Of a stretch of 64,000 nt of DNA, positions 1-9,390 are shown piece by piece (position 1 is the first letter of the stretch; each line of letters starts with the position of its first letter). The stretch spans positions 124,001 to 188,000 of the forward strand of contig NC_063257.1 of the NCBI RefSeq assembly GCF_019578655.1, in the 5' to 3' direction. Under the pieces are notes generated by a model. It was not told the DNA's origin, did not search any database, and was given only the letters and a program-made list of their open reading frames with translations. The DNA is from Ricinus communis (Eukaryota; Streptophyta; Magnoliopsida; Malpighiales; Euphorbiaceae). The translations under genes were made by a program, and so were the position numbers.

Positions 1-111
1 GACAAGTCGGCTTCTGCTGGCATCCCAAGGCAAGGCTCGTTTCTTGATTCTTTGGTTGGACCTGGACATGCAATAGCAGAGCTAAGTTACAAACTTGATG
101 GCAACTACTGA
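1..111 (+). CDS. C-terminal end of an unidentified gene (partial)
   Basis: Frame 1 is open from the first base and ends with TGA at 109-111, giving 36 residues that finish in HAIAELSYKLDGNY. The codons look protein-like and the next 600 bases are AT-rich with no comparable frame, so this is probably the end of the last exon of a + strand gene whose body lies left of the window. I do not recognise the family and assign no function. A chance open frame of this length is possible. Confidence 0.45.
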   Translation, partial: DKSASAGIPRQGSFLDSLVGPGHAIAELSYKLDGNY

Positions 112-774
112 TGCATTGTTTGGTCTATTTTTCCTTTTGTGTTTTTTATAAAAATCCCTGTAGGGTAACCAATTCTATATCACTGCACTGCAAACACAAA
201 ACCCCACTTCACTTCCTCCTACTGTCATCTGCCTTCCATTTTATATTATACTCTCACACTCAACTTATAATAATTCAATCCTTTATTTTAACTTCACAAA
301 TAATTTTTTTACTTTTCAATCATGGCGTACATGTTTGGCAAGTTTCAATGCAAAAAAAATATAATGGAATCCATTCAGCTATTTCTTGCATTATAAGATT
401 AGATTACATCATTATGTTAAATCATTAGCAACAAAAACTTAAATGCAACTTGCTTGTCTTAAATTTGCAATATTTTCTTTTTCTTGTTATAAGGTTGCTT
501 CTGAATTATATGCATATTGATATGTCAAAATCTTGGTTAATTGTATCCTGTAAAGTTTATCTGCTGCAAAATTAACTAACTGGAAGTAGATGGGAAAGAA
601 CAAAAGAAGAAGGGGCAAAAAGTGGAGAAATGGATCAGGAAATAAATAACTATTCAGAAATGTGAAAAAGAAAAGAAAAGGAATCAATATACAATACAAG
701 GTTGAGCATCATAATACATGAACAAGGAAAATCTATATATATACTAGATCCATGGTTGTACAGGAAGATACTTG
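112..774. other. AT-rich spacer between two convergent genes
   Basis: The 3' flanks of the left-edge gene (+) and the MIZ1-like gene (-) meet here. The DNA is T- and A-rich with short chance frames only. Both genes should end their transcripts in this stretch. I see no other feature. Confidence 0.5.
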
Positions 775-1449
775 TCATGATCTCAACATAAAAATGCTAA
801 GCTCTTGACCTGAACTGCCGATAGGATTAATCATATGAAAAGACTCGGAGTCAGCAGAACCTATGACTCGTTCGAAACTAGCACGTAGATACATAAGGTC
901 TCCATCCTGAGACTTGGGAGGCACAGGTAAGACCCCTGCACCTACAGAGACCGACTGCATCATCTTCAGTACTCCAACATCAGACACAGTCATTTGCCTC
1001 CTTATTGCAAAACCGACTTTCCTGCCATTGCAGTACATGGACCAAACGGGGACATTAAAGAGGGAGCAGGAGCTGGACCTCTCTTTTTGTCGGTCGCACT
1101 CCAGTGCGATACGGAGCAAGCCGTACTGCATCTCTCTGGCTAAGTAGGCAGTGGGCACTGCAAACTCGAGAAGTAGAAGAGGAGAGGTGCGGGTGTCATC
1201 TTGGAGACAGAAGCTAACACGGCCTTTTCTGTAACCGAAGAAGGTGCCGGTGAGGGTGGAGGCGTGAGTTGAGTCGGTATCGGGGGCAAAGGAATCAGAT
1301 GGTTGGAAGCCACAGCAGGGGACCATGCACTCCACGAGGGATCTAAAGGATCTGCGGAACCGCACTTCTCTTCCGCAGTCGACAGAGGTTGGGGTGTCGA
1401 TTATGGAGAGGGAACCTCTCTGGTTTCCCAAGTCTATCATCATCCTCAT
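775..1449 (-). CDS. MIZU-KUSSEI1-like protein (DUF617 family)
   Basis: Intronless 224-residue protein of the plant DUF617/MIZ1 family. Arabidopsis MIZ1 is an ER-associated protein needed for root hydrotropism; most relatives have no known function. Family landmarks in order: GTFFGYRKGRVSFCLQ (about 68-83), the LLLEFAVPTAYLAREM block (92-107), LRIALEC (112-118), VPVWSMYCNGRKVGFAIRR (133-151) and the C-terminal block from YLRASFERVIGS to SESFHMINP (187-209). The protein is shorter than Arabidopsis MIZ1 (about 300 residues) because the serine-rich N-terminal leader is short; small members of this size are common. ATG codons at residues 1, 3 and 4 make the exact start uncertain by a few residues. 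No signal peptide or membrane segment is visible. Hydrotropism itself should not be assumed for this paralogue. Confidence 0.9.
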   Translation of the reverse strand: MRMMIDLGNQRGSLSIIDTPTSVDCGREVRFRRSFRSLVECMVPCCGFQPSDSFAPDTDSTHASTLTGTFFGYRKGRVSFCLQDDTRTSPLLLLEFAVPTAYLAREMQYGLLRIALECDRQKERSSSCSLFNVPVWSMYCNGRKVGFAIRRQMTVSDVGVLKMMQSVSVGAGVLPVPPKSQDGDLMYLRASFERVIGSADSESFHMINPIGSSGQELSIFMLRS

Positions 1450-1847
1450 GCTTCAGTATTTGCTGACAAGTGATATAATAAGTGAGAGAGAAAGGAGGAG
1501 GATATTGGGTGGAAGCAGCTGCAAAAGAAAATTATATTAATATTTTTAGGAAGATATAATGAAGGAGAGAAAGAAACTAAGAGAATGAATAAGGAAAAGG
1601 AATGAGGAATAAAGCCAATAAATAAGCGAAAGTGAGAAGCAAATAAATTTAGTAATGCGAGGGAGTGGGCCTGGGAATCGAGGGCAATAATTCTGCCCAC
1701 GAGGGAATGTGGGGGAAGCACTTCACCCCCTTTTCATTTGGATTTTGAAACAATACCTAATTGTATCTCCTTTTTATTTTTCTTGCCCATATACTATTAT
1801 GATGTCATCTTAATTTCTTTTTTTTTATAAAGAAGATTTAATATTAT
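1450..1847 (-). promoter_or_regulatory. Upstream region of the MIZ1-like gene
   Basis: About 400 bp lie between the MIZ1-like start and the left edge of the LTR element. On the minus strand it is pyrimidine-rich near the gene, as plant 5' leaders often are. It contains TATA-like AT stretches near 1530-1560, but no element is clear enough to name. The transposon sits close enough to affect this promoter. Confidence 0.3.
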
Positions 1848-2316
1848 TAATAAATTCCTATTTATTTAGGGATCTCCATAACAAATCAAGTAAACAACTC
1901 TTCATTAGTAGCAAATAGGCAATTATCACACGCAAAGGAACATAATAACAAAAGATCGGTATATTCTAGAAATAGCTAAGCAAATCGTCATAATCAAGTA
2001 GAGATATGGTCCAACCCACGACTTCCAAAAAAAATAGAAGAACATGCTCCACTCCGTCTTAATAGGAAACCACTCTTCATAACTCGCTTCCCCCTCAAGC
2101 CAATGCTTATAAATACCTAAGCAAGTCACATTTGTGAGGTAACGTAATTACAATCCCTTATACACATTATTCCAAACCTCCACTCACATACTAACTTAAA
2201 CATCAACATGGTTTTCAGGTACCACATCCGAGACCTCTTAACTTGTTTCATTGTAAATATCCAGGAGATCTCTAAGTCGAGTTCATACGGTTGTCGATCT
2301 ATTCCGGACTATATCA
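1848..2316 (+). repeat. Left LTR copy of the degenerate element
   Basis: It aligns along its length with 3455-3835: shared blocks include TTAGTAGCAAATAG, TATTCTAGAAAT and ATGGTCCAACCCA. It ends at ATATCA, just before the primer-site-like sequence. Confidence 0.6.
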
Positions 2317-2414
2317 ATTGGTGCGGTGAGCGTGGACACACCTTCAATGATTTAGTTTAGCACTCTCAATGGAGTCATCCTTAAGTGAGCATAGCTCACA
2401 TTTTTTAATATTAT

Positions 2415-2784
2415 TGAAGTGTTCAAGCATAGCTCACCATTTAATTGAAGTATTTGAGCATAGCTTGCCATTTTGTAATGTTACCGAAGTGCTCGAGCAT
2501 AGCTCGCCATTTTGCAATGTTACTGAAGTGCTCGAGCATAGCTCGCGATTTTGCAATGTTATTGAAGTGCTCGAGCATAACTCGTCATTTAATTGAAGCG
2601 CTTGAGCATAGCTTGCCATTTTTTAATGTTACTGAAGTACTCGAGCATAGCTTGCCATTTTGTAATATTATTAAAGTGCTCGAGCATAGATCACCATTTT
2701 ACAATATAATTGAAGTGCTTGAGCTTAACTCACCAATTATAATTGTCATCAAGTGTTTGAGCATAACTCGTCGTTAATAATGAC
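2415..2784 (+). repeat. 39-bp minisatellite, about 10 units
   Basis: The unit begins GAAGTGCTCGAGCATAGCTC and continues through CCATTTTGCAATGTT. Ten copies follow head to tail, two of them shortened to 31 bp by loss of eight bases. The overlapping frames on both strands simply reflect a period that is a multiple of three; they are not taken as genes. Confidence 0.85.
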
Positions 2785-3215
2785 AAAGAAGAGCTTGGTT
2801 ATATTATACATATACTCTCTAAAAAAAAGAGCTTGGTGGTGATTTCCATGTGCTCTCTAAAAGGACGAGCTCAGTTATATATTCATGCGCTCTCTAAAAA
2901 TAAGAGCTCGGTAGTGATCTTTATGTGCTCTCTAAAAAGAAAAGCTCAATTATATTTATCCATATGCTTTCTAAAAAGAAAAGCTCGGTAGTGATCTCCA
3001 TATGCTTTCTAAAAAGAAGAGCTCAGTTATATTATTCATGTGCTCTCTAGAAAGAAGCATTTAGTAGTGATCTCCATGTGCTCTATAAAAGAAGAGCACA
3101 ATTCTATTCTCGATATGCTCTCTGAAAGAAGAGCTCGATAATGATCTCCAAATGCTACCTAAAAAAGAAGAGCTTGATAGTAATCTCCTAAAGCTTTCTA
3201 AAAAAGAAGCTAATA
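2785..3215 (+). repeat. Second tandem repeat: alternating units of about 35 bp
   Basis: Two related units alternate. One carries GAGCTCAGTTATATTATTCA and the other GAGCTCGGTAGTGATCTCCA; both are followed by TGCTCTCTAAAAAGAA. The higher-order period is about 70 bp with about six repeats. The unit is unrelated to the neighbouring 39-bp repeat. Confidence 0.8.
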
Positions 3216-3454
3216 TGGCTAAGTCTTTTGCAAATGAAAGTCGAAATATCTAGAATTTTAAGCCCAATTTAGCTAAAGTCTAGGCAAATTTATGCAAAAA
3301 AATTAACTTAAGATCATATCATTCTTCTGATCAACCTTCATACTTCTATCATGTAAACTTATGGGATTATCTTGGCAATTGGAATAAGCTCATACTCAAA
3401 CTCATATTACCGAATCTTTAACTCGAAACTTAATGGGGGGGGGGGGGGGATAGG

Positions 3455-3835
3455 TGATATATTCCTCCCTATCTAGGGATCTCTGAAATAGGTTAAGTAA
3501 ATAACTCTCCATTAGTAGCAAATAGACAATTATCACAGACATAGGAACATAATGTAAAGAGATCAGTATATTCTAGAAATGGCTAAAAGATCGCCATAAT
3601 CAAGTAGGGACATGGTCCAACCCATGACTTCCAAAATAATAGGATAACATGCTTCACTCCACCTTAATAGGCTTCCCCCTCATGTTAATGCTTATAATAC
3701 CTAAGCAAGTCTCATTTGTGAGCTAACGCAATTACAACATTTTATACACATTATTTTAAACTTTCATTCACATACTAACTTAAGTATTAAAGTGGTTTTC
3801 TAGGTACCATACCTGAGACCTCTTAACTTATTTTC
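3455..3835 (+). repeat. Right LTR copy of the degenerate element (3'-truncated)
   Basis: It starts TGATATATTCC right after the poly-G tract and matches the left copy until about 3835. The region matching the last part of the left LTR is missing. Confidence 0.6.
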
Positions 3836-3840
3836 ATGGG

Positions 3841-6800
3841 GAGGGGGAGTAGGTGGGCTAGAGTAATGAATGGAAAGGAGGAGACTGAGATGGGAATTGG
3901 CATGCATGAGCATGCACGAGGCAATGATTAAACCCAATCCTGTCCAAATGCTTTTGACCTATTCACACTCTATCTTTAACTTTTAATTTAAACTCAATCC
4001 ATCCTTGCCCTAATTTGATTTATATCCTCTAATTATGCCATACTCTCTCTGTGTTTATCATACACCAATGTATGTGTACAAACTAATTGCGTGTTGTTTG
4101 TTACTAATTAATTCTTGAAAAACGTGTGTTTATAGCTTTCTTAACTTTAAAAAAAGAAAAAAGGCAGAGTAAAAAAGAATGTCTCCCTTTTTAGCTTGTA
4201 ATTTTTCTCCTCTAAAAAGATTTTTAACAGCCAACATAAAAGAAAAGAAAAAAAAAAAAAGGGTAGCTTTTTGTTTGTGCAAACTTTGTCTGCAAGTTTG
4301 GGAGCATTGATTTCAGATGATGGCAACTCGTCCATGATGGAAAAGCCACAATCTTTTTTTCTTTTTAACTTACAAGTAATCCGATCATTATCATAGTTTG
4401 TCCTATGAATGAATTCCCCCTGTCACCTACTTAACCATTATAGTCTACATTTACTGAATGCCAAGCCCTTAATTCCTAAGGCTTTCCAATCATGATAGTT
4501 ATTAGCTACTTCCTCCCATCATTGATTTATTTAATGCCTATTCGTTAATACTAATAATAATAAAAACAATATCCAAGTGCTTACATATTCTGGAGGATTT
4601 TAGGAAAAACTCTTAGAAAACGATGTCATGAGTTACTCATCCAATAAATTTTAACCCTGAATAGTAGTTTACAGAAATTAATTTAATACACCAAATCTCA
4701 AGATAATTTTTTCTTTTTTTATCATAAAAAACAGAGAAATAGAAGCTCAAACTTTAGATTTCCACCATAGAGAATATTAATTAACAAAGAAATAGAGAAA
4801 GGAAACTTGTGAGCATTTGGAAACCTAATAAAGTCTCCATTACTTTGGCACCCATTAACCAGCAGTATTCCTTTAGATAGAAAAGAGAGTGATTAATCTA
4901 ATCTAATTGTTATCATGTATTGATTAGTAATGCACAGTCATTACCCTGTGCGAGTATGAGCTCGCCATTATTAAAACTCCAGACCCGAGGTAGATCGAAC
5001 AGTTTTTAGGACTAGCTTCGCGTAGTAAATATTTACTGAAATACTAGTTTGTTTCTTATAAACAGAAGGCAGTGTCCTAGGTCTAGGAGTTGGTCAGCAT
5101 TATCTCCTATAACGTAGGAGTTATCTTATAACAAGCTTATCTATTTGGGGAGGGGATACCTACAAAAGAAGGGTAATGTCAGTTTGACGTTTTTAAGCAA
5201 TTGTGACTTGGATACTAATTTGATGGTCGGAGGCATAGCAATTAGTTAATTTTTGAGAGACTGTTGGGGGTAGGAGATGAGAATATTATGGTTTAACATT
5301 CGTAAGATTACATGTATGATAGCCACATGATGTAATTAAAAATGGAAAAGAAGACATGAGTGGGAAGGAATAAGAGGAGGATGTATTAAAATAAACAAGA
5401 CAAATCATTTCAAAACCTTTTAGGCCCACACTAGCGATTAATAGAACTAGGTTTTCGCACGCTTCCTTTCCTCTTTTCTTTTTTCTATAAATAAATAAAT
5501 CAATCAATCAATGATCTCATGCCTCGCCTACCACCGTTTTCCATTCCCACTTCAATAATTAAATTAACAGAAATGAATACAAAAAATCATGGGATGACAT
5601 TCCAATTTCCATCCGACCAACAATGGTGGATTTCAGGGTAAGACCTGTGTGTCTGTCTGTCGACTCCATGATCCACCAACAATACAATACAAACAAACAA
5701 AAAAAACATCAGCATCTCTTCTCTTCGCTTTTCATTTCATTTTTTTAAAGCAAACCAATTTGCTCTTTGGTTTTTTAATAATGAATCTCAATCATTACTC
5801 TTCGTGCCCCCAATCTAAAGTAGAGCTAAGACTTTTCCTGTGCCTTGTGATGACACATTTTAATTAATTATTTATTAGTCTCATGTATAGATATATACAC
5901 TGTAACTATGATTATGATTGGACAAGAATTCTCTTCTTTCCCATTTCTAATTCATTTTGCAAGAGAAGTAAGTAAAAACTTGATCCGTTAGATCGTGGGT
6001 TTTCTTTGTAAAATAATTATAACAAATATATATATATATATATATATATGTTGGTGCGTAAGATTCTATGGACTGCCATTATTGATGATGGTGCCACTAA
6101 TTAATGGTGTTGAATTGGAATTGTATTATAAGGTTTTTAATTTGATCGAAAGAAGTGAAAAAGAAAAGAAAAAAGAAGAAGGAGCAGAGAAAGCTCTTCT
6201 TTCTTTCTTTTTCTCACAGGTAATTAATAAAGAAAGAAAAGAAAATGTAGCGTTGGGTTATCTTAGGATAGTGAGATTCAGAAGAGAGAGACGAGAAATG
6301 TTAATTGGCGTTGGAGTTATATATGAAAGTTAAGAATGAGAAATGGGAGTCTGTAAATAAATAAATAAATAAATAAAAAGTTAAAATGTGACATAAAGGC
6401 ATGGTTGAAGGGAGACAAGCACAGTTTTTGGTGGTAAAAGTAGAGATATTTCTATTTCTTTCGCGACATATTAACCAACCAACAATTAGTGGCAAACACT
6501 CTTATTCATTAACAATTTCAAACACAACACTAACACTGCCTTATATACATATATTGCACCTTCAATGTCAATCTCTGTGCATCCCCCCAACACTCCACTT
6601 TGTATCTTTATAAGGCAACGTAAAAACCACATGCCATTACCAATTGGAAGCACTCCTAATCAATTCATGTCTTCCTTCACTCTTAATGCATACACCCACG
6701 TCCATTCTCAGTAGTATGTTCACGTAATAACAGGGAATTACTCTTTATTTTCAACATCAGGTGGCAAGTATCTATTGCAAACGAGTGTACAAAATGTTAA

Positions 6801-8521
6801 TTCTACAATTCTGTATCTCTTTAAATCTACAATGGTATATGATTCATTATTGAAAATAAGATATGTATAATGCGCCGTCTATTAACTAACAGTTAGCTTT
6901 AACTAAATAGGTTTTAGATGTGGTGCTTTTCAAAAGAAAGAAGTAAATTTGTTGTTTAATTTATAAAATGGATATCAGGTGGTGTGCCTGTCCATTTAGA
7001 TTAGAATGCAGAAGGGGGAGACAGTGAAAATATCAGGATCAGCTTGTCCCTGAACCAACTAACCGTCACTATTTCAGACAGAAGTCTGTTCGGCCATTTA
7101 AATTGGATTGGGCCCTAGAAAACAATCTCCTGGTTCCACCCTCCTAGCACCAGGCCTTTTTGCGGTTTACAAGATCAAAAGAAAAATGAAATTTCAGAAA
7201 GTAAGCCCAACAAAATTTAAAGAAAAGAAGAGGCATGCGTGTTTGTTAATCTAAATTTCTTTTTAAAAAAGACTAAGACATGAGTAGATTACAATTTAGA
7301 CATATGTTATTGACCGCCAACGAACATCACATGCTTGACTTTTTTAAGATTTGTTTCTGCCCGTTTATCTAATAATCAATCCGAAAAGGAAAGAACCATA
7401 ATAACTTGCTAACCGCAATTATACAAAAAAAGCATAACCAAATTCACATTTTGGTCTCACTCGTTTACATTTTTCTTTAAATAAAATAGATAATTTGTTA
7501 TTAAAATATTTTAATTTATAAAAATTTAACTATTATTATTATATTATAAGTATTTTAATTTTAAATTGATTTCACTATATCAATTAAATCCAATTTAAAT
7601 AATAAACATTAAAATACACAATTCATTTACATAATTTCTTGGCTTGACAAAAAATATAAATTATTTTTATACTTATGATTGCACAAAATATAAATTAGAG
7701 AGTGAGTGATGCAGCAGCAGGTAAAATAAAAAAAAAATTAATTAGGTAATCAATATTGGGATTGGGTACGGACATTGTCGGATAAGTACGTTTCATCCAT
7801 AAACATTAAAATACAACCCAATAACGCGAGAACACAAATTAAAAAAATTGACTTTGACTGAGGCCAAAAAAAGAAAACCAGAGGCATTGGAAAATATAAA
7901 ATAAAGGGTTGGACGGTAGCGGGCTGTTTTGATTATAAGTTATGAAAAGAGAAAGTCTACAATTTGACTTGAGAAAGAGGTTTTGAGACACCCGCCGCAG
8001 TTTGTCTCCTCTAACCATCCTGTTTTTATGACTGACTCAAGTTTTAAGGAATTCACATTTAGTTATAACAAACGTAAGGATTGATTGTAATTTAGAGTTA
8101 GAGTTGCTTACTTTTCATATGTCTCCTGCCTTTCTCTTGTGTGCTCCGCCCCAGACTTTCTTCTTTGTCAATGCCTTTACATATTGGAGTATCCCTATCT
8201 CTTTTATGTTTCAATTATCACACTAATTTTTGCATAATTATTAATTAAAAGAAAGCAATCTCCAAATACAAAGTAAAATTACTCTTTAGTAAACTAAATA
8301 TCCGAAACTTAACTCGACACATATGTAAAGGAAAATCAATCAATCAGGATATAAATATATATATTAGCTTAATCTTTCAAATGATGCATTTATAATTTAC
8401 ATTCATGTTTCATTAAATAACATATTCAGGAAGGCCTGCCATTTCATAATTTCTTTCTCTTATGAATATTTTGGCTCAAAATTGGATTGCGGATCTAGCA
8501 ATAACATAACGTAAATTAAAC
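3841..8521. other. Long AT-rich intergenic region
   Basis: No gene can be supported in 4.7 kb. It holds homopolymer runs, an AT microsatellite (6026-6049), an AAAT/ATAA run near 6355-6377, and many short chance frames. About 4940-5230 is somewhat richer in G and C and reads like an old LTR remnant, but I found no second copy to prove it. Nothing here resembles a tRNA or other structured RNA. Confidence 0.45.
6026..6049. repeat. AT dinucleotide microsatellite, 12 units
   Basis: Uninterrupted AT run of 24 bp in intergenic DNA; length is likely to vary between individuals. Confidence 0.95.
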
Positions 8522-9154
8522 TCAGAGCACTGTCCCTTCGTAAATGGTGGTCAATCTGAGTCTAAAGGATCGAACGGCCAATTTGGCTCGTCTGGAAGTA
8601 TACCTGTGTAGTCTTCTAACAGATCCAGATCTAGAAAAGCCCATTCCCACGGGAGGCTGTTCTCCTTTAGCTTTCTGAAAAGTCTTACGAGGATAAGCGT
8701 CGCCACTCGTAGGGTTGAGGAGATGCCGTTGCGAGGAGGATTGATTGACTAATAAAACAGGAGAAATCCTGGCCTTCTTGCGGCGATGAGCTTCATTTTT
8801 AGACGCGTTTTGAAGGGCTACGCTAGCTTTGACAGCCAAAGCAGCCATATCAGGAGCTGTGAGCCTGTTTTGGAGCTTAGATTTCGGAAGAATAAAATAC
8901 AACTGGTTGGCGTACAGCTGAGCGTCGGAATCCAAGGCAGGAATGAGATCATCGTAGGACAAGAAATCAGAATTGCAGAGAAAGAAAGAAGTTGAAGAGG
9001 ATGAAGAAGAGGATGCAGCTTCAGCGTCGAGAACTTGAGAGGCGATGACAGGAACGTTGTATTGGCGGAGAGTACCATTGATAGATACGACGTTGGCAGC
9101 GGGAGGGAGAAGGTCAGATTCGCTGAAGACTGAACAAGAGAAACAGGAGCCCAT
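8522..9154 (-). CDS. DUF4228 (PADRE) domain protein
   Basis: Intronless 210-residue protein. The frame stays open upstream to 9376, but the start at 9154 is chosen because it gives MGSCFSC, the N-terminus typical of this family, with Gly2 and Cys4 suited to myristoylation and palmitoylation; the upstream part has no family likeness. Landmarks: a VVSINGTLRQYNVPVIASQV block (about 22-41), a serine run (about 47-54), LYANQLYFILPKSKL with LTAPDMAALAVKAS (about 80-112), then a basic tail with GFSRSGSVRRLHRYTSRR (about 171-188) and a C-terminal RLTTIYEGTVL. Family members are small plant proteins often induced by pathogens, cold or salt; their biochemical function is unknown. Membrane attachment is inferred from the N-terminus only. 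The upstream region carries stress-type promoter motifs (separate entry). Confidence 0.88.
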   Translation of the reverse strand: MGSCFSCSVFSESDLLPPAANVVSINGTLRQYNVPVIASQVLDAEAASSSSSSSTSFFLCNSDFLSYDDLIPALDSDAQLYANQLYFILPKSKLQNRLTAPDMAALAVKASVALQNASKNEAHRRKKARISPVLLVNQSSSQRHLLNPTSGDAYPRKTFQKAKGEQPPVGMGFSRSGSVRRLHRYTSRRAKLAVRSFRLRLTTIYEGTVL

Positions 9155-9270
9155 GATTTCTTGTATTGTCTGTTTTTCTGGGAGGTGCGAGAAGGAACGG
9201 TTAATAAATAAAAGGAAAAGGAGAGGAGAGGGGAGAGTACGGTTTTTATGGGAAGTAGAAAGGGGGAGGC

Positions 9271-9390
9271 ATGACGTCATCAAAGCCGTCACAAGCGAAA
9301 TTCCGTTGGAGATGTTTTCATTTAGACAGCAGACAACTGCTGACTCTCCTTTGTATGCCATTCGCGAACTCAGCAATTACGTGTCACGCG
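9271..9390 (-). promoter_or_regulatory. bZIP-type motifs upstream of the DUF4228 gene
   Basis: A perfect palindrome ATGACGTCAT (9271-9280) lies 117 bp upstream of the chosen start. It contains TGACGTCA, the classical binding core of TGA/CREB-type bZIP factors. A further 100 bp upstream, ACGTGTCACGCG (9379-9390) contains ACGTGTC, an ABRE core, followed by CGCG. Both sit within 240 bp of the ATG, where plant promoter elements act. Stress or salicylate/ABA response is an inference from the motifs. Confidence 0.5.

Larger units (their letters stand above)
1848..3840 (+). mobile_element. Degenerate non-autonomous LTR retrotransposon
   Basis: Two direct repeats of about 380-470 bp (from 1848 and from 3455) flank a 1.1 kb interior that has no gag-pol frame. 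Just after the left repeat, TGGTGCGGTGAGCGTGGA (about 2318-2335) resembles the tRNA primer-binding sites of Ty3/gypsy elements. Just before the right repeat there is a pure G run (about 3435-3449), positioned like a polypurine tract. The order LTR, primer site, interior, purine tract, LTR fits an LTR element on the + strand. The interior is almost entirely two minisatellites, so this is a short non-autonomous derivative. The LTR copies differ at many positions and the right copy lacks the last 70 bp or so, so the insertion is old. The outer limits are uncertain by 10-20 bp. Confidence 0.65.

Noticed and set aside
2369..2784. Regularly spaced repeats that could suggest a CRISPR-like array or a repeat protein
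   Set aside because: Units abut with no unique spacers, the host is a plant, and frames on both strands only reflect a 39-bp period.
2785..3215. TGTGCTCTCTA within the second tandem repeat resembles the 5' half of miR156 target sites
   Set aside because: Only about 10 bases match and the other half does not; the motif is part of a simple tandem repeat.
9155..9376. In-frame N-terminal extension of the DUF4228 gene
   Set aside because: The family start MGSCFSC is at 9154; the upstream codons cover promoter motifs and show no conservation pattern.
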